A DNA stretch of 64,000 nucleotides. It comes from Lichina pygmaea. Its lineage: Eukaryota; Ascomycota; Lichinomycetes; Lichinales; Lichinaceae. Shown one piece after another: positions 49,924 through 59,505 of the stretch. Below the pieces are notes generated by a model that saw nothing but the letters and a program-made list of their open reading frames with translations, did no database searches and had not been told where the DNA came from. The DNA is taken from positions 2,418,001-2,482,000 of the forward strand of contig OY730169.1 of NCBI GenBank assembly GCA_963422465.1. The letters run 5' to 3'. The position numbers and the translations under genes are program-made. Within the stretch, counting starts at the first letter, position 1. Each line of letters opens with the position of its first letter.

Positions 49924-50360
49924 GATCAATCGGAAGATGTGAGATCGGCAATGTTTCGATCAGCGCTGACACTACTCGTACATTGGAGTGAAGAGGCGCG
50001 ACAAGCGATTAGACGCGGCGGCCCTGGCGGGGCCAGCCGCGCGTCTAACGCGGTTCACCTCGAGCAAAGCCGCATCGCGGTACATACGTACGTACATACA
50101 AGGTATATCTTGTCGGGTCTTGGGCCCGCAGCTGCTGTGTATCGGTGGAGACTTCCCCTGCATTTCTGACGGCTCTACTCGAACAAGCGCAACAACCTTC
50201 AAATCGGTACGTACGAGTCCCAGCCGGTTCTGATCAGCAGACCCCCGTGCTCCGTGCGGTATGATGAGGGGCTACGAACGCTAATAGCCCCTTTTTTGCG
50301 GGTTTGAAAAGGGCCTCGTCGAGTAGCCAGTCTCCGTCGCCATCGAGAGAGAGTGCGGCC
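49924..50360. promoter_or_regulatory. Divergent promoter between SWP1 and the DUF3020 gene
   Basis: This 437-bp gap separates outward-facing starts. It includes a GTAC-rich stretch (CATACGTACGTACATACAAGG, about 50083-50102). No specific regulatory site is recognised. Confidence 0.45.
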
Positions 50361-52469
50361 ATGACCAAGTCAGGCGACAACGAAATGGATTTCATGTCTC
50401 CTGGTCTTCCCACGGCAAAGCGACGCTTGGTAGAGGTCGCAGAAGCTCCGCAGCACGGACAAGCCGAACCCAAGCGGCTCAAGATCGAGCACGGCGCTGT
50501 CAATCTCGAGATCGCCGATGCATTTGCACCTGAAGATGCTGGGCAAGAGGAGCAGCTTCGGGGACGGTATGATGGTGGGCTCACTATCAACACCGCTGTC
50601 GACAGTAGCGACAGCCCTAGGAACGCGGCGGCCGAGGGGAGTGCGGGGGATGCCATAGCAGAAGGGGCTCGAGGTCACGAACGCGCGCTCATCGACCCGG
50701 CTCACGATGTCGATTTCTCAAGTGCGCCATCCGATCCGGTCGAGCTTGCGCTCTGGGTGGCGCAGCAGATCAGCCACTTCCAGCAACCAAGACGGGACTC
50801 CGCAGCGGATCCGGACGAGCAACCGTCCTCGGCACCTTCGCAGGCTCAAAGCCCCGAGGCTATTCAGGCCAACGAGGATCCAGCGGTAGCGATGGAGCGA
50901 GAGCGCCAGCGCTTCGAGAACCGCGAGAGGAAGAAGCGATGGCGTGAAAGTAACGCTGTCCGCAGTGAGTCTTGGTCTCCCCGCTTTTGGTTTCCTCTCG
51001 AGCCCGGTTCTCACGTACATCCGCCGAAAGACAAGGACAACGATCTCCGTTGTCGCATCAACAGACGAGCGAAGCAGCTGTGGGGCTCGCAGCAGTCGGC
51101 CGAAAGGTATGCCTGGATGGAGGCAGAGTTCAACAAGAGACGTGCGAAGCGCGAGTCCAAAGGGCGAGTTCGACCGGCCGAAGAGGGGCTTGACACATCT
51201 GGACGGCATTCGAGCCTGCGAGATTCGCTCTTCCCTGCGCCGGCGACCGAGACGGAGGGTGGAACGAATGCCGCCGGCATCTTGCTGACCAACGCCCTCC
51301 TCGGACCGGGCCAGAACGGAAGCGGTCCGGACCCCGAAGCAGCTCGGGCTCTGAAGAGTGCTATTCAGACTGGTACCTTCGACACCAGACCGTTTACGGA
51401 GGCGCTGAAAGCCATGGCCGCCAACGCTGACATCATGGGCGGCATCAACGCCCTTTTAGACCAGTCGCCAAGACTCGAAGACCAGGAATCCGCCGTCGCC
51501 GTGCAAGACGAACCGGTCCACGGGGCCACCGAGGCCGTCGAGGCCGTCGAGCAAGAGCCCGATCAGTCCGTCGGCGAAGCGGTCGATGAGAGCGCGGCGG
51601 AGGAGAATGCCATCGTCAAGGCTCTGAACGCCGCTACCGCCATGCTGAATCAGATGAACGCCGCCTCGCAGAACCACAACGGTCCGGGCCAGAGCGATGT
51701 GCGGCCGTCAGGGAGTGACAGAGGGCCGGACGACGGGGCAGCCGTTCAAGCAGATCAAGCGGCGACCCGGCAGGAAGACGCAACCGGAGCAGGAAACGTG
51801 GGCCACGAGGCTCAACACGACGGGGATATCTGTGCGACCTTGCAGACGATCGTCCAGCAAGTCCTAGGCCAGCAGACAGGCCGGGAAAGTCAAAGTGCGG
51901 CTGAAGACTGGGCCCCCACCGCCGAGGCGGACACGGCTTTGCCACCGGAGATGCCATCATCAACGTCGGCGTCGGCGTCAGCATCGGCGTTCGTGCCTCG
52001 CGATCCGTCCGACAGAATCGCAAGCACGTCCGAATCCCTTCTCCCGACCATCCTGGCATACACCAGGCTGCCCATGAACACGGTCATCTCCACCGCTCAG
52101 GCGCAAGCGATGTCTCAGCTCCTGACGCACCTCGCGGGGCAACGCGATCAGGCCGAGCCCAACGCAGACGACGGGAGCGTCGTCGGCGTCGGGACGCCAA
52201 ACACGACGCCCGGCCAGCCATACAGCGGCTTCGGCGCCGCTCCGGACGGTAGTCCCGCCGGGCTCCATGCGCCATCCGACATGCATTCCACCGGTGCTCT
52301 GGCGCAGCTGACCTCGATGCCGAAGGTCGTGCAAGCGCTCGAAGAAGTGCTGGGCCTCGCACAATCGGTCGCCGCGCAGCCGAAGCCTAAGACGAAGGAG
52401 GCCCTCGAGCAGGAGCGGAAGGCGAAGAGTTTCGGCTTCCCTCCGCGCCCGGTCGTCAAGAGGAAGTAA
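50361..52469 (+). CDS. DUF3020-domain fungal nuclear protein, 680 aa, 2 exons
   Basis: The first ATG in frame is at 50361 (MTKSGDNEMDF). A 66-nt intron (50965-51030, GTGAGT...CGAAAG) lies inside a frame that stays open through it. Removing it gives RKKRWRESNAVRNKDNDLRCRINRRAKQLWG, which matches the fungal DUF3020 core, whereas retaining it interrupts the motif. The core spans about residues 186-250 and continues SAERYAWMEAEFNKRRAKRESK. The N-terminus has a basic patch (AKRRLVEV, PKRLKIEH) that may be a nuclear signal. The rest is long, Ala/Gln/Glu/Asp-rich and likely disordered, with Val-Glu-Ala-Val-Glu repeats near 51520 and Ser-Ala runs near 51965. The C-terminus is basic (SFGFPPRPVVKRK). 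Function is unknown; a transcription-related role is inference. Confidence 0.82.
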   Translation: MTKSGDNEMDFMSPGLPTAKRRLVEVAEAPQHGQAEPKRLKIEHGAVNLEIADAFAPEDAGQEEQLRGRYDGGLTINTAVDSSDSPRNAAAEGSAGDAIAEGARGHERALIDPAHDVDFSSAPSDPVELALWVAQQISHFQQPRRDSAADPDEQPSSAPSQAQSPEAIQANEDPAVAMERERQRFENRERKKRWRESNAVRSESWSPRFWFPLEPGSHVHPPKDKDNDLRCRINRRAKQLWGSQQSAERYAWMEAEFNKRRAKRESKGRVRPAEEGLDTSGRHSSLRDSLFPAPATETEGGTNAAGILLTNALLGPGQNGSGPDPEAARALKSAIQTGTFDTRPFTEALKAMAANADIMGGINALLDQSPRLEDQESAVAVQDEPVHGATEAVEAVEQEPDQSVGEAVDESAAEENAIVKALNAATAMLNQMNAASQNHNGPGQSDVRPSGSDRGPDDGAAVQADQAATRQEDATGAGNVGHEAQHDGDICATLQTIVQQVLGQQTGRESQSAAEDWAPTAEADTALPPEMPSSTSASASASAFVPRDPSDRIASTSESLLPTILAYTRLPMNTVISTAQAQAMSQLLTHLAGQRDQAEPNADDGSVVGVGTPNTTPGQPYSGFGAAPDGSPAGLHAPSDMHSTGALAQLTSMPKVVQALEEVLGLAQSVAAQPKPKTKEALEQERKAKSFGFPPRPVVKRK

Positions 52470-54590
52470 GCAACAGGGCAGGGTCCCAGCAGAACGTGCC
52501 GGGGAGGGGGTGTCTTTTCTCGTCTCGCGCGGCTCACCATGCCTTTCTTTCCGTCGTACCCGGACCTGAGTGGAGCACTCCAGTCGTACATACTTGATGT
52601 GGCGAGAGCTGGCTGTCTCTACGAGTGCTCGAGAAGACCGCTCCAGAAGTCTGAGACGCGTCTGTTTCACAGCATAAGAGCTCAGGATAGACCGTTCAGG
52701 TCCCATGTCTCCACTCCACGTCTCGCAAGCCCCACACACCGCCCGGCTCAGTCTGGCGGAATCAACACAGCCACTGGCAGCGGTTCGATCATGGTTACGG
52801 TGCGTCTACGTCCGTGTGACCCTCTACGGTAGATGTAAACACGCTTATAGATTCCATCCAGCGATGCTGTCCGCATGATCACCCTGAACGGCCGTAGATG
52901 CTTATGCATAGCCCTACCGGCATCCCAGCCTCTCCGCGCTTGTCAATCGATCACGGAATTCCTCCGTCGCGGGTCGCGTCAGGCAAGATGGATAGGCGCT
53001 CTTGACTCTATAATAACTTGATCGTCACTCGCAGAGCATCTAAAATTGGTCAGGGCGTGTAGGAGTCAGCAAGCATCTCGAGCAGCCAAATGACAAAGTT
53101 CTGACTAAGCCTCTGCCGCCAGCTTCAACTTCTCCAAGGTCCGTCGCACGTTACGAGTACATACGTACGTACCGTGCCTGGGGACGCTCCTCGTCCCCGC
53201 GATGCAGGACTCGCCACGATACAGGTCTGCGGCGAGAAGGTATGTACGACGGACCTCCCGTCGCAAGCTGCCCTCCATATGCTCCCCCCCCCCCCCCCCC
53301 GCAGTTCAGCTCCGTCGTGCAGCAAGGAACGAAAGGTCGATCTGACGCTTTGGAATGTCGACAAGGATAACGGCGTCGATGGTCGCTCTTCCGATATTCT
53401 TCGTCACCAGCTGGGTTCTGTACGAGCGTGTGGTGCTCGGGAAAGAGAGGAAGAGTCTGACCGTGGGCCCTGCTGGTGGTGCCGGTGGTGCTGGTACTGA
53501 AACAGCGTCTGACGCCAAACCGGCGGCTCCTTGAGACCGGTCGTTCCTACGTTGTGGACTCTATGACCCGGAAGGGGGCTTGGTCAGAGCATGGAGTCGA
53601 CCCTGGCAGCAAGCCCGCGCAACGCCTCGTACCCATGACTCAATGCTGTCCATGGAGATTCACGATGCCGATCGAGGGCACGGAACAACGGTGCAGCGGT
53701 GCTCCGCAGACAAGCCAACAGATGCACGGATCGTGAACGCATCCCGACGAATGCCGTTGTGGCTCGTGGCATCCTGGACGGCTCGCTTCTAGATGGCCGC
53801 CGCTCATCGGGAGACTCCAGGGCCTATATATGCCGGAGCAAGAGGGGAGAGCGTGGGCATGCCGACAGTTGTTTGCGCCTCTCCAGAGACGCCGAGGGTG
53901 CTGTGCGGCGGTCCGGACACAGATGCTGTCGTGGCGGCCTTGCCAGTGTCGAATGCAACGGCTGCGGCAGGTGAGGACACCTGGACCATGTCTACGTCGA
54001 CGGATGCCTTGTCGGTCGATGCGAACAGCGGCGCGACGCGCAGTCTGCGCGCCATGGCCTTGGCCAGCTGCCACCATCTCAACCGTCTTGTTCGTCGTAG
54101 CGCAGCATCCGACGTCGACCTACAGCTGTACGTACGATAGAGCAAGCAAGCAGACGGGCAAAGCACCGCTCCGAACCAGATCTCCATCCATCTTCGGCGG
54201 CCTTCAACCTATAACAACCTAGGCTGTGCCTCGTCGCATACCTCAGTCCGTAACCACGTTTCGACATCGAATGGCATTTTCATCGACAGTATCGCGAGAT
54301 GTACTTGTGTCTTGACGGCCCGAGCTGAGAAGATCGGCCGGTCCGGCCGGAGAGCGATCGTCGTCCAGGCCGCAGCGCCGGGCGCGGGTCCAGTGCGGCC
54401 GTCGCGGCCACGCTTCTCGACAAGCCCATCGTTTGCAGTAGTGGTTGATCAGGGGCTAGATCTAACATGCGTAACGTACTGTACATACTATACCATTCCA
54501 GCCCGCTCGAATCTCGGTAGATATGTACTCTGGCACCGTGGGGGGGGGGGGGGGGTGCAACGGGGGTTTCTGTCCGTCTGTCTAGCCGAG
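52470..54590. other. Long gene-poor region
   Basis: No gene is supported. Short open frames on both strands (for example 53306-53518 on the minus strand and 53793-54140 on the plus strand) have no motif, and the plausible ones lack an ATG or overlap each other. It contains GTAC palindromes (53158-53172), a C run of about 14-16 (53287-53301) and a G run of about 17 (54540-54556). A small unrecognised gene cannot be excluded. Confidence 0.5.
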
Positions 54591-54595
54591 GCACC

Positions 54596-54680
54596 TGCCA
54601 GGCACACTGTCAGGTATCTGCCAGGCATCCGCCAGGCATCCGCCAGGCATCTGCCAGGCATCTACCAGGCATCTGCCGAG
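54596..54680. repeat. 11-bp minisatellite (CAGGCATCTGC units)
   Basis: About eight imperfect copies of CCAGGCATCTG/CCAGGCATCCG are arranged head to tail, preceded by related CTGCCAGGCAC units. No coding role is seen. Confidence 0.8.
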
Positions 54681-54829
54681 CACTGCGAGGCCACTGTCAG
54701 GCTCTCCCAGGACCGGGGCGTGCAGCAAGCCTACAGTCAACATACGGTAACTACGGGCCTAGGCGTTGCAGTGCCCCTTGCTACTCGTTACGTAGCCCTG
54801 CGGTTGGCTACGGTACTCCTGTCGGACCC

Positions 54830-55080
54830 CTGTCATACCCCCTATTCCCGATCATAACCCCCTGTCATAACCCCCTATTCCCTGTCATGACCCCCCCTAT
54901 TCCTTGTCATGACCCCCCACTCCCCGTCATAACCCCCACTCCCCGTCACAACCCCCACTCCCCGTCATAACCCCCACTCCCTGTCATAACCCCCCTATTC
55001 CCCATCACGAACCCCCACTCCCCATCATAACCCCCCTATTCCCCATCACGAACCCCCTATTCCCCCCCCCCCCCCATCAT
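54830..55080. repeat. C-rich minisatellite (about 18-20 bp units)
   Basis: About a dozen units of the form CATAACCCCCTATTCCCTGT / CATAACCCCCACTCCCCGT run head to tail and end in a run of about 14 C. The unit is not a telomere repeat, but the strand asymmetry is marked: almost no G on this strand. Confidence 0.85.
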
Positions 55081-55854
55081 ACCCTGGTGCTCGGTACTCG
55101 GAGATCAAAGGCACTGGAGGGGGGGTATAATCAACGCCTTGTACGGCAGTACAGTTACAGCAATCCAGGAGGAGGCAGCCAAAGACCCTCCGCTATCCTC
55201 CGTCACCGCCCATCGAACATAGGGGTTACAGTACCTCCGTACAGTACCTCCGTACAGTACCTCCGTACAGTGCCTCCGTGCAGTACTGTCCATACCTCCG
55301 TACATACCTACAGAACGAACACATACCCGAGTCCATGACGAACTCCGGACGACGAACTACCGAACACCCAACCCCCACTCACCAACGATCCGATCCGACC
55401 ACACCCCCCCCCTCTCTTCTCTTCCTCTCTTCTCTTTTCTTCCCTTTCCCTTTCCTTTCCTCTTTCCCCCCATCCATCTTCGATTGTAATCACGTCGGCC
55501 CTCATTGGACCAGACAAGATCTAGGTACAACCGGTTCGGGGGTCGGCCGGCCCGGCCGGCCGGCCGGCCGTCGTCGTCGATCAGGGATATATATAACGGG
55601 GGGATAAGGGGGGGGGGAAGGAACGGGTGTTCGTACGTAACGTAACATATTCCGTACGTGTTGTACTGTACTGTATGTAGCCCCCCGTCTGCGTAGGCAC
55701 GGTACAGTACGTAGTACCCGGTAGGGTATGTGGTGTTATGAGCCCCCCCATCCGGCTTCGGCAATTGGCCCACGAACTACTGTTGGCCCACACGGTAGAC
55801 GTACGTGACGTACCGTTACGTGCGAGGGATGCGAGGACGGTACGTAGCGTTACC

Positions 55855-55886
<32 letters not shown>

Positions 55887-56241
55887 AACGGGTGGTGGCG
55901 TGTCGTGGCGTGGCGTGGTGTTCGTGTGGTGTGGTGTCCAGTCTCGGACGTGGGGTATGGGTGGGTTACACCATCGAGCGTACAGTAGCCCCCGGAGCTC
56001 TTAGCGGTCCCGGTCAATCAAAGACTCACGTCGCTTGATGACCGGCCGGTCTAGCGGCATGTGTCTGGTCGTTCGTCTGTGCTACCGCACCAGGTCTACA
56101 TCGGTGACTGGCCCTGCCTTGCTGTCAGAGTACCGTCTACTGTACGGAGTACTTACGTACCGCGCTGCGGCTAGCCACAGCTGCCGGGCCCAGGCTCGAA
56201 GGCTGGTACGCACGACGTATGGTCGAAATCGGTGACTTGAT
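55081..56241. other. Gene-poor region with simple repeats
   Basis: No gene is supported. It holds GTACCTCC tandem units (about 55228-55275), a TCTTTTCTTCCC pyrimidine tract (55415-55470), a GGCC palindrome run (55545-55568), many CGTAC/TACGT motifs (55630-55700 and 55795-55850) and a GT microsatellite (55856-55882). Confidence 0.6.
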
Positions 56242-56868
56242 CTACATCGCGGGCCTCCATGCCCTGACTACAGAGATGGTGGTATCGAGGTTGGAGCGGT
56301 GGGGAATGCTGTAGGCAGTCTGAAAACAACTTGCTTCTCCATGTCGAGCTGCTGCGTCTTGTCTCGCCGCACGAGATGTCGGATGCCTTGTAGAAGCGTC
56401 GGTGGTGGTGGTGTGGTGGCGGGCGAGAAAGGCGCCACCTCTGCGCAGGCGCTGCACGCACCCTGCAGTCTGACAGACGACCGGGCAGGACTCGGCCTCA
56501 CTTGCCACGAGAATGCGGTGGCCACGCGCTGCTCGCGTGGCCGGTCTTTCGTGCGGTCGTGCCGGGAGGCCGACCACCACCGACGGCAGAAGGCTCTCCG
56601 TCTTGAAGGAGAATCGAAGGGCGCTGACATCTGCGCCGTCCACGTCCTTGCAGGAACGGTCTCCGTCACGGCTCGACGGAGGACGTGCTCTCGTCTGCCG
56701 CGCCCAAGGGACGGCCACGCGACAGGTCTTGGGAGACGTGGCCGGCGAGGGCGAGGCTAGCCTCGATCGGAGGGATGCCGGCCGGACAAGGGTCGAGTAC
56801 GTAGGGATCTGGCTGGAGCCGGGCAGCCTGGCCCGAAGAGGATCCGTCCGCGGCTGCGTCGACGCCAT
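56242..56868 (-). CDS. Hypothetical open frame, 208 codons, doubtful
   Basis: The ATG at 56868 opens MASTQPRTDPLRARLPGSSQIPTYSTLVRPASLRS. No domain is recognised. The composition (Arg, Ser, Ala, Thr) is what GC-rich noncoding frames give here, and an overlapping minus-strand frame (56268-56669) reads QGIRHLVRRDKTQQLDMEKQVVFRLPTAF, which looks at least as protein-like. A short spliced gene on the minus strand is possible, but neither frame can be supported firmly. Confidence 0.25.
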   Translation of the reverse strand: MASTQPRTDPLRARLPGSSQIPTYSTLVRPASLRSRLASPSPATSPKTCRVAVPWARQTRARPPSSRDGDRSCKDVDGADVSALRFSFKTESLLPSVVVGLPARPHERPATRAARGHRILVASEAESCPVVCQTAGCVQRLRRGGAFLARHHTTTTDASTRHPTSRAARQDAAARHGEASCFQTAYSIPHRSNLDTTISVVRAWRPAM

Positions 56869-56957
56869 GTCGACGCTCGGCCGGGCCAGGCTCTACCGGA
56901 TGCGGTCTCCAGCCCACGGAGGCCTTCCGGCAGGCTGAGCCACGCCAGGGATGGCCG

Positions 56958-56958
56958 T

Positions 56959-57014
<56 letters not shown>

Positions 57015-57015
57015 C
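56958..57015. repeat. GTC trinucleotide microsatellite downstream of BUD32
   Basis: About 18 tandem GTC units lie just beyond the BUD32 stop, probably in its 3' UTR. Read on the minus strand they are GAC and would encode poly-Asp in a frame that is not the BUD32 frame. Confidence 0.9.
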
Positions 57016-57052
57016 TCGAGGGGATGCCGGCCGCGCCGTCGGTCCTCCGGGA

Positions 57053-57850
57053 TCAGCCGAGCATGCTCTTCTTCCGGCCCCGTAGCCTGACGTCCTCGAG
57101 TCTCGCGAGAGCCGGTCTCGCGCCCCGAAACGAAGTCTCGTAGGCGCGTAGGACGACGGCGAAGAGGGGCTCCATCGTCGGATGCGTGCTCCCGAAGGCG
57201 CGCTCCAGCACGTACAGGTCGATGGCTCGGTCTTCGTCCTGGACCGACTGCGCCGCCAGTCCAAAGTCGACGAGCACGACGTCCCCGTCGAGGCGAGGCC
57301 GCCCTCGGCCGTCGGCCGCCTCGCCCGCGTCGGGGGCGCCGAGCATGAGGTTGCTCGTCGTGAGGTCGCCGTGCACGACGCCGGCGACGTGGAGTCGACC
57401 TACGGCCCGACCGACCCTCTCCATCAGGTGCCGCAGCCCGCCGTCGTCCTGGGTCGGACAGATCCGACCCGGAGGCCGGGAGGCCACCAGGGCGGTGAGG
57501 GCGTGCTTGACGGTGACGCCGGGGATCCACTCCATCATCAGCCAGCCCCGGTCCCAGTCGACGTGGTAGAGCGCCGGCGTCCTGACGCCCTGGCGCCGGC
57601 ACTTCACGAGCACCCGCGCCTCCGAGAGGACGCGGTGTCTGGTGAGGCGGGCGTCGAGGGTCGGATGCCGGTACGGCTTGGGAGGGCGGTACTTGAGCGC
57701 GCAGGGGATCGTCGGGAGCAGGTAGGTGGTCCGGTAGACGACCGCTTCGGCGCCCTGTGCGATCAGGACGAGCGAGCGGGGACGGTCGACGTGACAGCCG
57801 AGCGGGAAGGGAAGCGTGACAGGCGGTCCCAGGGCGTCTTCGGTCGCCAT
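57053..57850 (-). CDS. BUD32: Bud32/PRPK kinase of the KEOPS/EKC complex, 265 aa, single exon
   Basis: Small atypical kinase/ATPase that works with Kae1, Cgi121, Pcc1 and Gon7 to make t6A on ANN-decoding tRNAs. The start at 57850 (MATEDALGPPVTLPFPLG) is the first ATG giving the usual length; the frame is open further upstream but without family similarity. Kinase landmarks are the abbreviated loop LIAQGAEAVVYR (29-40), Lys53 in ALKYRPPKPYRHPTLD, Glu77 in SEARVLVKC, catalytic HGDLTTSNLML (160-170) with Asp162 and Asn167, and VDFGLAAQ (194-201) with Asp195. IDLYVLERAFGSTHP and the C-terminus VRLRGRKKSMLG are hallmarks of the family. A short Gly/Asp-rich insert (GAPDAGEAADGRGRPRLDG) splits the HGDLTTSN and VDFG motifs. 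Confidence 0.95.
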   Translation of the reverse strand: MATEDALGPPVTLPFPLGCHVDRPRSLVLIAQGAEAVVYRTTYLLPTIPCALKYRPPKPYRHPTLDARLTRHRVLSEARVLVKCRRQGVRTPALYHVDWDRGWLMMEWIPGVTVKHALTALVASRPPGRICPTQDDGGLRHLMERVGRAVGRLHVAGVVHGDLTTSNLMLGAPDAGEAADGRGRPRLDGDVVLVDFGLAAQSVQDEDRAIDLYVLERAFGSTHPTMEPLFAVVLRAYETSFRGARPALARLEDVRLRGRKKSMLG

Positions 57851-58512
57851 GGCGCAGCGCCGCCCGGGGCGCTCCGGAAGACGAGTTCGAAGCTCCGACG
57901 GCGTCGAGGCCGGCTGGCTCCGCGGCGACGACGTCCTGCACGGTACGGTACGGTACGGTACGGCAGACGGGTCTTGGCGCCTCCTCGACCTTCGGAGGGC
58001 TGGAGCAGGGCTTCGCGATGTTTCCGCAACGTAGCCCGATCCGGCCAGCGCTAGCCAATGTCGTGCGGCGTAGGTGCACCCGGCCAGTTCGACTCTTCCT
58101 TTTCGCGCTTGACCGCCGGAAGTTGTGGTGCGTCGTGTGCGTCGTACGAAGCACTGGAAGACCACCCCGGTTAGCCTCTACTCCTTTTCGAGAAAGTTGC
58201 AGAGGTCGACCTCGGCCTTCGTCCCGAGAAGACTAGCGTGCACACCAAGGTGGATGACCGAGATGTCACAGGGGTACTGTGCGTCGCTTACACCTTCTCG
58301 GAGACATACGTACAGAGTCCTCGTCGACGTGCCGTGGAGGTATTGTAAAGCTATACCGGCGTGAGGGTCAGGTCGATTGGTCATCGAAGCAGCATCGACG
58401 ACGTCGGGCCGATCGTCCTGGACTGTCGTCGGCAGGTTGAGCTCGAGATATCGTATGGGCCTGTTGCAATGGCCTGGAAGGTGCAGGTACTCAGATCTGC
58501 CGTCGGTACGTA
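57851..58512. other. Upstream region of BUD32
   Basis: No additional gene is supported. The BUD32 frame extends open to 58165 on the minus strand but with Arg/Ser/Pro-rich, family-unlike sequence. A GGTAC pentanucleotide tandem lies at about 57942-57963. Confidence 0.5.
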
Positions 58513-58690
58513 CAGCGTCACGACACAAGTCTGCGTACACCAGTACAAGCCGTCAGCTGCTCCTTTCATAAGTAATACGATCAGATGGAGAGCTTACGCC
58601 ATTACCAAAAAGCGGCTATGTATTGATTCTCCAGAGTAGGCCGAGGTAGATTCTGTATGGAGGTGTACGCAGACTTTTGTCGTGCCACTG
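58513..58690. mobile_element. MITE copy 1, 178 bp, pogo/Fot1-type ends
   Basis: It begins CAGCGTCACGACACAAGTCT and ends AGACTTTTGTCGTGCCACTG, forming an inverted repeat of about 29 bp, with TA dinucleotides on both sides (58511-58512 and 58691-58692). It is the same length and orientation as the copy at 60811-60988. It is noncoding. Confidence 0.85.
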
Positions 58691-58692
58691 TA

Positions 58693-59164
58693 TTACTTGG
58701 ATCTCAGACTGGCCAGAAGGTATCGGAGACTCATCCGATGAGACAGCCGAGACAAAAGTCCCGGGCACGTAGGGCAGAGAAGACCAGAGAGCGTGACTGT
58801 GCAGTCGACCAGCTAGAGATGTGCTGGGATGCAGCCAATCACCGTACGTCGTCGTTGCGGCTCTGCAACGTCCAGTTCAAAGGGCATACGAACATGATCA
58901 TGATCACGACAAGATATCGTAGACTCAAACGTAGGTAGCGTCTGACGGAACCGCAGCCAGACAGAAGGTGATCAGATGGAACATGTGGCTGGTGCTCCAC
59001 AACCCCAGCACCTGATATGCCGGAGTAGATCACGGAGAGATTCAAGGTGATCAAAGGGAAAAGAAGATGAACTTGAACCAAGCCCCAGCTCGATGTCCGT
59101 CGGTCCAAGTCAACATGACCTTTGTCACGCAGACACAGATCACACAGCTCAAGCCTGACACTGT
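58693..59164. other. Spacer without a recognised gene
   Basis: I see no gene or named repeat in this stretch. It lies between MITE copy 1 and a LINE relic. Confidence 0.45.
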
Positions 59165-59266
59165 ACGGTGTCTGGCGTAGAAAAGGATTCTAGATGTTGG
59201 AACAGGGTCAGTGGAGTTTGAAAGCCAGATTGAATTGGTCAACTTTTTTCAAAGACGGTGACACCG
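59165..59266 (-). mobile_element. Older LINE 3' relic
   Basis: This resembles the 3' part of LINE copy 1 near 14770-14850 (shared AGTGGAGTTTGAAAG, AGATTGAATTGG-like and TTTTCAAAGAC stretches). It is cut at 59266 by a second LINE fragment with a 9-bp duplication and may continue, strongly decayed, after 59505. Confidence 0.65.
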
Positions 59267-59275
59267 GTACGGGAT

Positions 59276-59496
59276 TTTTTTTATTGATTTTATTCTTACT
59301 CTGATTTAGCTGGTGAGCGATGCCGAACTTCTAAATACATGCTTGTTTTCTCAGAAAACCTTTCAGGGAATAAAAACGGAGATGGGTAGAACTAGGGAAG
59401 AATCTTAAGGAATATACAGTGACTGAGTATAGGAAACATAATCATAGAGTTGTAGTGTTTTCTGAGAGAAGTTGGTGTGCTAGGTTGAACTGCACT
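59276..59496 (-). mobile_element. 5'-truncated LINE 3' end, 221 bp
   Basis: It starts with a T run (A tail on the element strand) and follows the 3' UTR of LINE copy 2 in reverse complement (GGCTGGTGAGC-like, AGAACTTCTA-like, CAGAAAACCTTT, GTTGGTGTGCTA). It is flanked by a perfect 9-bp duplication GTACGGGAT (59267-59275 and 59497-59505), the mark of target-primed insertion. Only the 3' UTR and the last codons are present. Confidence 0.85.
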
Positions 59497-59505
59497 GTAC
59501 GGGAT

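Noticed and set aside
50304-50360. Upstream extension of the DUF3020 gene (19 extra codons)
   Set aside because: The extension begins at a TTG. The first in-frame ATG is at 50361.
54830-55080. Possible telomeric or subtelomeric repeat
   Set aside because: The unit (CATAACCCCCTATTCCC-like) is long and variable and does not match the fungal TTAGGG repeat, and genes lie on both sides.
57182-58054. Plus-strand frame of 290 codons
   Set aside because: It is the complement of BUD32, whose kinase motifs on the minus strand are unmistakable.
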